Below are positions 55,917 through 64,000 of a stretch of DNA of 64,000 nt, in pieces. Source of the DNA: Cephalotus follicularis. Its lineage: Eukaryota; Streptophyta; Magnoliopsida; Oxalidales; Cephalotaceae. The stretch lies in NCBI GenBank assembly GCA_001972305.1, contig BDDD01005030.1, forward strand, positions 16,299-80,298, given 5' to 3'. A program made the translations under genes and the position numbers. Under the pieces are notes generated by a model that saw only the letters and a program-made list of their open reading frames with translations, did not search any database and had not been told where the DNA came from. Numbering within the stretch: the stretch's first letter is position 1; each line of letters begins with the position of its first letter.

Positions 55917-58606
55917 TGTAACGACTTAGGTCCAATTTGGCATTTGGACTTTGGTTTTGGGCCTTGGCAATTTTCTTTTTCCTTTTGGTTAAGTGTGGGC
56001 CTTCAGGTTTGGGCTTTAAGTGGTTGGCTTTGGTTTTATTGGTGCAGCTGATGCATTTTGGAGGGATGGATTTGTGTATATGTGCTGGTGGCAAGTGGTG
56101 TAAGGGATTTGACAGAGTCCCATCTTGTCAAGCACACAACCTTCACATCTAAGGACAGTATAACAGCAAAGAGCCGTTATACCAGTTGTTGTTCCAGAAG
56201 AAGTTATAGTTGAGAGAGGTGTAAGTTCTCTGTGCTTTCTTCTTTCTTCTTCTTTCCTTATGAAGTTTTCCTTTGGCGAAGATGAGTTTTGCTTGAAGAA
56301 CGAGATCCTTGCATCTGTAGAGGTGAGATCTTCCTTTCTTCGTCTTCTTTCCTCTGTTTGTTTGGCAATGTGCGTGCAAAAACTCCCGTTTAAAGTGGAG
56401 TCAGAGATGGTGTTGGTGATCATGATGCTCCATGGTGGAATGTTGAGCGTTGTGAATGGACAGGATGACTATACTAGGAGACGAGCATGCATTGAAGGTT
56501 ACATGCATGTTTTCCTCTATTTTTGTATAGACTGTGCTAAGTCTGTGCTTGTTGTTCTTTGTTCTTGTAGCTGAGGAGCCGAGCCTTGATCCTGAGCTGT
56601 AGGAGCGGTGCAGAGGGGAGGATAAGTGGTGAGTGGGACATTCCTTTCTTTATTCTTGAAATAGTTGAGAGCCTTAAGCCTAATGTTTGTCCTCTGGTTT
56701 TATGTTATTCCTTCCATGGTGTCCTTGTTCTGGGAGTCTTTCTTCCTTGTTGGACATTTTCTTTCAGTTGATATTGGTTTCCGAGCTGGTGAGCTCAAGG
56801 TCCTGGGTGACATTTCCCCTTGTCATATCCTGTTTATATATATGTCATAACTTTTGTTTGATACCATGTGTTGTTGAGTATGGATACTGGATACTGGGGA
56901 CTGTGGTGACCGATGGTATGTTTCTATGAGATTCCTGACGAGAGATGGTCTGTGCGGTGATTCGCCGACCTTCCAGTCGAAGTTCTCATACACGATTGAC
57001 GACGAGGGTGGTGCCTTGTGGTGATTAACTCGCCCCTCAGTTGATATTCATGATTTTCTATGCCTCCAAGGGGCTGGGTTCGACACTGATCAGTCGACAC
57101 CTCTGGTGGAAGGCCAAGACTTGTGGCTCTCTGTATCGATGCTTGGCAAGTGGTGCACTCCTTGCAAGCCTATGATCTTCTTCTCCAGTCAGGGACTATT
57201 GAGATTTTGCTGCCGTGAAACTCGGCGCCATCAGATGTATGGAAATGTCCGAGGTGAAAGGCCGAGGTGGTTTGGGTAAGGTGACAAGTACCAGTGTTTC
57301 TCTGATCAATTTGAACTTGGAGTCTAGATCCTTTATTTGGGTCCTCGGGATATTTGGTCTGGACAGTTGCTTTACTTTTCTCTCGTTATTGTTTCACACC
57401 ATTATTGATTTTATTATCTTTTGCTTAGTTATATACACCAATAGTCTTTTGATTTTTGTTGAGTATGCTCGGGTGATGAGCCGTACTGGATTTGTGAGCC
57501 CAGCTGGGGCATAGCCGTTGTTGTTCAGGGCTTTGTTCTGCCCTGGCACTGTGGAATGCTTTCCTTCCCCTCTCACTAGTCTCTGGATTAATCGCTTCCC
57601 AGGTTATTGTTTTGCAGTTGACGAAGCAGGTGAAGTTCTTCCCCACGTCAGGCCACGTTAAGGAATTGTTGCGAGGTAGTCCGAGGAGTTAGCTCTCCCC
57701 TTGGCCTTCCTGGCTAGTCCCCCTTCATGCATATGGGCATACTTTTGGGTTTTGTTTTTGGGTTGTTGGTAACCTTTTGTAAAACAGTCTTGTGTATGAA
57801 CCTTTGGAGAATTCTAGTGTATAAGGTTTATTCTTTTATGATATGGTGTTTTGTTTATCTTTATCCTTGTTGATGCTTGTGGTTTTAGGTTGTTTAGACC
57901 TCAGTGCCGAGCTCCCGGGGTGAGATATGGATGAATGTTGTGTTGGGAGTTGATGGTTGGGCTCTATTGACCTTAGATGTGGCCTAGGTGCACGACAGGC
58001 TTCCCAAGCTGAAGGCCAGACCGTCACGGTCGTTGCTGAGCACGACCCTAGTCCTAGGAAATAGAAACCAGACCATTAGGTTAGATGGTAATCCTTGGGC
58101 GTGAGGTCTGCCTGGCACCCTTGGAGATGTCCTCGGGACTTTGGCGTGTCCCCGAGCATTTGGTGTGTGTCCCAGGACATTTTGGTGTCCCCGGGCGTTT
58201 TGGGTTCCTTGGGTATCCACGGAAGCCTAGTTCGTGTTGAGGCTAGAGTGCTTTGGATTTGTGGTCGAGCTGAAGAGTTGTAGCGTTTGGCTCCCTGGGC
58301 GTTTTGTAGACTTGGGTGTTTGGCTGAGCACGTGCGGGGCACATGTGGGGTTCCCTGATCTTAAGTGAAACGGTGAGTTTTGGCTCCCTGGGGGTTCTTT
58401 TGGGTCCTCAACCCTTTTCCTCGGACATAGCGTTGTGTAGCGTGTTCCCAGCCTTGGCGTTTCTTGTCTGGCTTTCGTGTTTTAGACGCCTGGAGCCTTT
58501 TGCTCGGCGCTTTTGTTGTGTGGTTTGGTTTGGAGGGTTATTGGTAGGTGTGCCATCCCCGGCAGAGCTCGTTTCCCCTAGTGTTTTGGGAACGAGTCAT
58601 GTTAGC
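55917..58606 (+). repeat. 3' LTR of element B
   Basis: Starts TGTAACGACTT directly after the purine-rich AAGGTGGGGTGGA (polypurine tract, 55904-55916) and ends GTTAGC. The motif array of the 5' LTR recurs at 58129-58215. Confidence 0.9.
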
Positions 58607-58611
58607 TCTGT

Positions 58612-59950
58612 GGTGGAGGTTAAGGTGATTCAGTAGTGTGATTTTGATTCGTTTTGGGATTGTTTAGATTGGAGCGGCTAAGGTACGGATAATTCTCTTC
58701 TTGGACATATGATTTTATTGAAATAAATTTAGTTTTATTTTTAATGGATATTGTACGGATTATTCCTTCCTTGATATCTCCTTCGATCGATTTTATTGAG
58801 ATAAATTCAGTTTTGTTTTCGTAAAGGAAGTACGGATTTTTGTTCCTTGATTATCATCATTTGGTTTTATAAAAAATTGGTTTAGTTTGTGAATAACATA
58901 CAGATATTTCATTTTTAGTTCTCCCATCTTGATTTTATTGAAATAAATGCTATTTTACTTTTAGTGAATAAAGTACGGATTTTATTGAAAGAAATCACAT
59001 TTATGTTTTTAATGAATAACGTATGGAATTATTCTTCGTTTTTGGACTTCTTCTTCGGTTTTGTTTAAAAGAAATCAGTTTTGCTTTTAGTGAAAAACGG
59101 TGCAGATTTCTTGTCATTGATTATACTACTTGGATTTTATTGGAATAAAACCTATTTGTGTTTTATGAATATGTACGGATTCTTCTTTCTTGGATTTCTC
59201 TATGGGTTTTATTGAAATAAATTTGGTTTTATTTTTAGTACGGATAATTCCTTTTTAGAAACTCTTATTGATTTATTAGAGTAAAAACATTATTTTATAA
59301 ATAGTGTAAGAAAAATTCTTGATATCTCTTCCGATTTTATTGAAATGATTTCAATGATGATTTTAGTACAGATTTATGTTTCGGATAATTCTATCATTTT
59401 ATTCATAAAATACAGATTTGATTTTGTTAACTCCTTTTAATTATTTATAGAATTAAACGAACACGACTTTCAATTAAGAAAGTGTGTTGATATTTTTAAA
59501 ATGAGCATGACTTTCAATTAAGAAAGTATGTTGATATTTTTTTTAAATGAGCATGAATTTCAATTTCAAAAGTATGTTGACTTTTATACGAATATGAAAA
59601 TGATTTTGGATATGTTTGGAAAACCGTTTATGATTTAAATTGTTTTTGGAGTAATTAATATTTTGAAATGATCTTTTGATAAAGTCATTATTTTGAAAAT
59701 ACTGAGAATATATCTAAACCAGCTATAGGGGTACCATATGCATGTCGTAGGCCTGGAACGAGGATACGACACTATCCGTAGCGGTGTGATTAGTCTACGG
59801 CGTCTCTCATTGTTTTTGATATCCTGTGAATAGGATTTGGATCCCACTTCGAAATAGAGGCGTATGAGTCGGCCCTAGGATATTATTGTAGGAATCGGAT
59901 TTTGGGGATTGATTGTGTAGTGTCGTACATGTCATTCCGTCGGAGCATGT
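58612..59950. repeat. LTR A, right part, with ~70-bp degenerate repeats
   Basis: This follows the right LTR of element B after its target duplication. It resembles 49040-49740 of the related LTR in C (AAGGTACGGAT, GGCGTCTCTCA, GATAGAGGCGTAT-type blocks). 58684-59420 holds about a dozen degenerate repeats anchored on TACGGAT or TACAGAT, spaced roughly 45-80 bp. The end of the LTR is replaced by a copia LTR fragment. Confidence 0.55.
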
Positions 59951-60018
59951 GGATTCTGCAGGATCCCTTGTGTGTCCAAAATGTGCAAAAGGTCATTTCT
60001 GCAGGTACAGGGCAATCC

Positions 60019-60425
60019 AGCCGACTGCCAAGCAATCCAGCCGACTGCCAAGGATGAGTAGTCGACTGCCATAGGTTGAGTAGCCGACTGGTTCTTCAAA
60101 CGAGTCCAGAAACTGCAGGAACACATGATCTAGCCGACTGCCACTGGGGAGCAGTCGACTGCCAGGCCAAGACAGCCGACTGAAGCAGGGGAGCCAGTCG
60201 ACTGCCAGGTAATCCAGCCGACTGTCCACATATGTGCAATATCAGGCAGTGGAGTTCGTAATCTCCATTTCTAGCACCAACAGCCGACTGGAACAGAGCA
60301 CCAGTCGACTGCCAGGTACACCAGCCGACCGCCCAGAGGAAGCAGCCGACTGTCCATCACCAACGGCTATATTCAAAATACGCGCCATCAAATCCAGCTG
60401 ACTGCCATATAAATCCAGCCGACTG
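60019..60425. repeat. Array of 15 AGYCGACTG motifs in the copia LTR
   Basis: Motif starts: 60019, 60039, 60060, 60082, 60132, 60153, 60174, 60196, 60216, 60282, 60303, 60323, 60344, 60396 and 60417. The steps are 20-22 bp except three larger ones (50, 66, 52). The consensus is CAGYCGACTGCCA. Confidence 0.88.
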
Positions 60426-60469
60426 GATTTGTAACAGACCTTTAAAAATAGATCCGTTGGAAGCACAAG

Positions 60470-60478
60470 TATATAAGG
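60470..60478 (+). promoter_or_regulatory. TATA box of the copia LTR
   Basis: TATATAAGG lies 45 bp after the last array motif and before the transcribed-type part of the LTR, so the array sits in U3 just upstream of the promoter. Confidence 0.65.
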
Positions 60479-61235
60479 CAAAGTGGAGCTCTTGCAAGGG
60501 TGATCAAACATTCAAGTTGAATATTCATTCTAGCTATCTCAAGCAACATTCTAGCATTCTAAACATCAAAAGAAGAGCTTTCATTTTCATATCTTAGCCT
60601 ATCTTTGTATTCAATTACATTGAGCAAACTTATCTTGTAATATCCAACCTTGTGAGAGGTTTAGATCAAAACACTACATCATTTATCTTGATTGTAATAG
60701 GGGAGTGAACCCTAAGAGAAATTGGGGAGTGAACCCAAGTGAATTGTAAGTGATTGAGGTCAATCACAAAGGTGTACCGAATAGCACCTGGAATTGTATT
60801 CGGAGACTAGTGAAAACTCAAGGAGATGCTTGGGAAAAGTGGACGTAGGCAAGAGTTACGCCGAACCACTCTAAACTAGTGTTTGCAATCTCTCTAACTC
60901 TCTCTCTCTTTGTATTGTTGGTTAAATTGCTATTGCTTGATTTTATTGTTCATTGTTTTAATTTGCGAAAAGTTTAATTATTTTTTAGAAACTACAATTC
61001 ACCCCCCTTGTAGTTTATTCATAAAAAAAGGACTTGCATTGCAGGCCTGCATTGCAAGCCCGGTACAGGTCTGAGACCAATATTGCCGGCCAAACCGAAT
61101 TCTAACCTGGATTAAAACCCGAGTCGGCCCTAGCCCGCCAAAATTACTGCGGGCAAGGGTTTTAGGAACAAAAACCGTGTCGGGAATGGCCGGTTTTTGG
61201 GCCAACCTGGCCTAATGCTCAACACTAATTTTACA

Positions 61236-61549
61236 TTACCTGTTTTCACATATGGTGCTCTGTCATAAAAGGTTGGATGTCTGGCCTGGGTTGTGAGACT
61301 TGTTCCCTTAATCTTTATGACTAAACTATCCCAAGTCGTAGGTTCTCTATGTGGGCATTAGTAAACCAGATAGACCTATGCGTACTGTGCCTACTCCTGG
61401 GAGTTGGAGGATGGAGAATCCCATCATCTGTGAGGAATACTAGAGCTTGCACTGGGTGCTTGCTTGAAGCATGTACAATGAATAGAACCTGGTTTAGGAA
61501 TACTATTTGGATTGTCGCTAATATCGTGTCAATAGTGATTTTTATCTAT
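61236..61549. other. Short spacer between the hAT nest and a second hAT remnant
   Basis: No coding feature is supported. It may belong to the same old hAT copy as 61550-62340. Confidence 0.4.
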
Positions 61550-62340
61550 TGCGGTAGTGTATAGGTATAAGACAATAGTAGTTTGGTGCATACGACAAAC
61601 AGAAATCAATGAGAGGCTGTTTGTATATGTAAGCAAGTTTACACATTTCATAAGTAGAATTCTATCTTGTTTGGATATTCACTATCAGTCTCCTATATTT
61701 TAAGCCATGTCTGTGGTATATCCTCATGAATTCTTCTTTTCTTGTAACAGACCATTTAATAAATAACACAGAATTTCTAATATTTTCAATAACCTTTTTA
61801 GCCACTGCTAAACCATCATGCACAACCAGATTTATGATATAACCAAGCACATTTGATATGAAATAAAGCACTATCTAATATCGGGTTAAGTTTAGCATTT
61901 ACATTATAACTGACATTATCAAAACTTATGCAGAAAATCTTCTGATAGATGTCATGTTCATGTACAACCAGTTCAATGTGCCTTACAATATCATTATAGT
62001 GTGTGGGTGTTTAAACAGGCAGAATGAAATAATTCTTTTTGGTACAAGCTACCTACTGTCAATGTAGTGTGCTGTGATGCAAATATAAGAACTACCTACG
62101 CCACTAGTCCATATGTCCGATGTAAGTGCAAAACTACTTATTTATGTAAAAGAATAAACCATTTTTTATTTCTCAATCAGATACTTATCCATACAGTCCC
62201 TAAAAAATGTGCATCTGGATATCATTTGCACAAGTGAGTTTAAGCAAGTGGTTATCCAATCCCTAAACATCAGATGGTCCAAAACGCTAAAGGGTAATTC
62301 CATGCATATGATAAAATTAACTAATTTCCATCTATGCACG
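61550..62340 (-). pseudogene. Second hAT transposase remnant, N-terminal and middle part
   Basis: On the minus strand the readable pieces are LVNFIICMELPFSVL, RCTFFRDCMDKYL, FALTSDIWTSG with ITAHYID, GYIINLVVHDGLAVAKKVIE with NIRNSVLFI, and TR-stop-NSTYEM. They occur in hAT order in almost one frame with several stops. This is the RNase-H-like catalytic region of a plant hAT transposase. The C-terminal domain is not on this side. It lies outside the tips of the hAT element at 37905-61227, so it is probably a separate, older copy. Confidence 0.8.
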
Positions 62341-62771
62341 TCATTTGAAAATTAAAAGTTACTAGAGCCGCACAGGTGGCGACAAACAATGCTTGACCGC
62401 CTAATGCAATATTTTGTTCCTTAAGGCATGGCACCAAATGTCACATATAAGTACCGGTGTCGTGACCCTTTTGAATAGCATAGTGTCTGGAATTGCATAT
62501 ATACCTTGTAGAAAAATACAAGTGTGTGATAATTAATGAGAAAATTAATTAGATTAATTTCTCATCACCTAGATAATATTGGATATTAGTCATGGGGCAA
62601 TTAAATAGGTCAAGAACTATTTAAGTTAGCTATACTGAGCCCTAGAGGCATTTTGGTGATTTATCGACACTAACGATATTAACTCTGACTTATGGGTCCC
62701 GCATGATAATACTATATAGATAAATGTTGGTCATTTATCCCTTTGTGACAAACTACTAAAATCAAGTACCA

Positions 62772-62860
62772 TATGCATATATTTAAGTAAGTAGGAGAAG
62801 TGACACCATTTTAAATGGTGCCACTTGTCTTAATCTCCCATATTTACTTAATACATATAT
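62772..62860. repeat. Imperfect inverted repeat (hairpin) of about 90 bp
   Basis: TGACACCATTTTAAATGGTGCCA forms the centre in effect: GACACCATTT pairs with AAATGGTGCC. The outer parts (ATTTAAGTAA and TTTACTTAAT) also pair. It could be the tip of a MITE or part of an LTR. Confidence 0.5.
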
Positions 62861-64000
62861 AAAGGAGAGATGGAAGACATAACTGATGGAATCGGAAAAA
62901 CCGAGTCCAGTGCCAAAATGGACATAGGGTGAAAGAGTATAGAATAAAATTTTAAACAATCAATCATGCAGTGGAAAAACACCCTATATGACAAAAACAA
63001 GCCCATAAAGGCACGTCCACAGATCCCATGGATCACCACAACATCAACAGAATTGAATTGGTATCACCATTGCATCCAATGGTGACACACAAACATGGCA
63101 AGAAGAAGAGGGGGCCATAGGTTATACCAGTGGGTGTTGGCTCCTTCGTTCTTTGCCGGTACAAGCTTGAGTAAATTCCCTTTGATCTTCTCCAAGCTTC
63201 AGGTACAGCAGGTAATTCTTCCACCAAACTCCAAGAGCTAGAACTCACTCACTCTCTCACTTAGCTTAGAAAAGGAGTATTGATTATGACCAATGAAATC
63301 AGTAATCAATCCACCCTAGATAAGCCTTGCTTGGTGTATATTAATGAAAGGGAACACACACACTTGCAGAGAAGAATTCGTAGTCCAATTGCCCAGCAAA
63401 AGTCTCAACCTCACCCATACTCTAATCTGCAAGAATGCTTAATATTAGCCTCTGATTCTCTCTCCCAACCTCCCATTTACTCAGAATCATGGCCTTCACT
63501 CACTTGGAGTCCGAAGCCATGATTCCCACGATTCTAAAACGTGTAAGAACGGGAGCTGGCTGCTGGAAACGAGGGAGAGATCGTGCCCACGATTTGAGCT
63601 CGTGCACAGGTTGCACATTCTGCTCAAAGACGTCGACGCCTTTCAAAAAGACGTCGACTCCTTTGCAACGTGGCACTAAAACACATCGATGCTTTCTAAA
63701 AGACAACAACGTTTTTATCAGGGATCCACGTCGATGTCTTTCTAAAAGACGTCGATGCCTTCTGGCTAGTAAAGCACAAAAAGTCTAACTCCTTTAGTGT
63801 TCTCATGTCCCTTCGAATATTGGTTAAGTAAGCTCAAACATAAGTGTTTCCACAAAATGTAAAATCCACACAACCGATATTTGACACCAAGACTTAATAT
63901 GTCTAACATATCAAAGATCTATCATTATAAGGCAGGGACCCTTTAAAATCTTGGTTATCAGAGAGGTGTTCATAAATTACCGAAATACCCTTCGGGTCCG
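62861..64000. other. Unclassified repeat-like DNA with a GTCGAC array
   Basis: No host gene is recognised. 63632-63756 carries GTCGAC/GTCGAT motifs (63632, 63653, 63730, 63751, with ATCGAT at 63685), where adjacent pairs are 21 bp apart. The setting resembles an LTR read on the minus strand (TATA-like TTATATATG near 62858), but no coding part is seen before the window ends. Confidence 0.4.
63632..63756. repeat. GTCGAC/GTCGAT array near the right edge
   Basis: The unit is about AAAGACGTCGACGCCTTTC. Exact pairs 63632/63653 and 63730/63751 are 21 bp apart, with degenerate copies between. It is the same motif type as at 38791 and 51884. Confidence 0.75.

Larger units (their letters stand above)
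39848..58606 (+). mobile_element. Tekay-type Ty3/gypsy chromovirus (element B), interrupted
   Basis: Direct LTRs of about 2.69 kb (39848-42540 and 55917-58606) flank a primer-binding site, gag, protease, reverse transcriptase, RNase H and integrase in the plus orientation. Flanking CCTGT (39843-39847) and TCTGT (58607-58611) are a probable 5-bp target duplication with one change. Coding motifs ([32 protein letters not shown]) place it in the Del/Tekay lineage. It is inactive: gag is duplicated out of frame, the protease is dead, reverse transcriptase is split by element C, and integrase lacks its Glu. Confidence 0.92.
59951..61021 (+). mobile_element. 5'-truncated SIRE-like Ty1/copia LTR
   Basis: The block has a motif array (60019-60425), a TATA box at 60470, a transcribed-type region with repeated GGGGAGTGAACCC phrases, GTGGACGTAGGCAAG, GCCGAACCACTCTAA and a CAATTCACCCCCC end, all typical of SIRE/Maximus LTRs. 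The TGTTGA start is missing. It overwrites the end of LTR A. Confidence 0.7.
37905..61227 (-). mobile_element. hAT transposon expanded by nested insertions
   Basis: The tips are similar: TAGGCATGGACAAAGGCCAGG at the left against TAGTGTTGAGCATTAGGCCAGG read inward from the right. Flanking 8-bp copies ATTTTATA (37897-37904) and ATTTTACA (61228-61235) differ by one base, as expected for an old hAT target duplication. Both ends are rich in GGCC/GGGC subterminal motifs, and a hAT transposase C-terminus lies at 38400-38654. The original hAT DNA is about 750 bp at the left and 200 bp at the right; everything else is later insertion. Confidence 0.75.

Noticed and set aside
48697-60425. CRISPR-like appearance of regularly spaced short palindromes
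   Set aside because: Repeats are only about 10 bp with 11-bp spacers, no cas genes exist, and the DNA is a plant genome; the arrays lie in LTRs.

Overview
This window is nuclear DNA from a flowering plant, most likely a eudicot. The evidence is short GT-AG introns, AT-rich intergenic DNA, an F-box/LRR gene and a TGA bZIP gene that both match Arabidopsis proteins, and a heavy load of plant Ty3/gypsy (Tat and Tekay lineages), Ty1/copia (SIRE-like), RTE LINE and hAT elements. I cannot name the species. Only three loci look like host protein-coding genes: two copies of an F-box/LRR gene and one TGA9-type transcription factor.

Layout. 1-262 is the tail of an LTR that landed in the 3' LTR of a defective minus-strand Tat-lineage element (263-8599). 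That element has lost most of gag, the protease active site and part of RNase H. It still carries an apparently intact three-exon ORF on the opposite strand (1295-3749). 9041-19738 is a very young tandem duplication of a 5349-bp unit with no indels. Each copy holds an F-box/LRR gene encoding the same protein, a putative non-autonomous DNA transposon and an RTE LINE tail. 19739-23816 is gene-poor. 23817-25772 is a fold-back element with about 300-bp inverted arms around a captured gypsy integrase fragment. 27875-34797 is a 12-exon TGA9-like gene. Its fourth intron holds a candidate internal promoter and an alternative first exon.

37905-61227 is a nest of transposons. A hAT element, recognised by matching tips and an 8-bp target duplication, contains a gypsy LTR (A). 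LTR A contains a Tekay element with 2.7-kb LTRs (B, 39848-58606). B's reverse transcriptase is split by another LTR insertion (C, 46128-53386). C in turn contains a further gypsy LTR and a copia LTR fragment. The right end of the nest carries a 5'-truncated SIRE-like copia LTR. A second decayed hAT transposase lies just outside, at 61550-62340.

The most unusual signal is a short palindrome-centred motif (GTCGAC, often within CAGTCGACTG or AAGCGTCGACGC). It recurs at five loci with a spacing of about 20-22 bp, or multiples and a few irregular steps. It occurs inside LTRs of both gypsy and copia type, and in one unclassified repeat. No annotated feature explains this shared, helically phased array. 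The second notable point is the TGA9 gene architecture: an internal promoter candidate giving a TGA2-like short N-terminus, and a last-intron donor that overlaps a stop codon.
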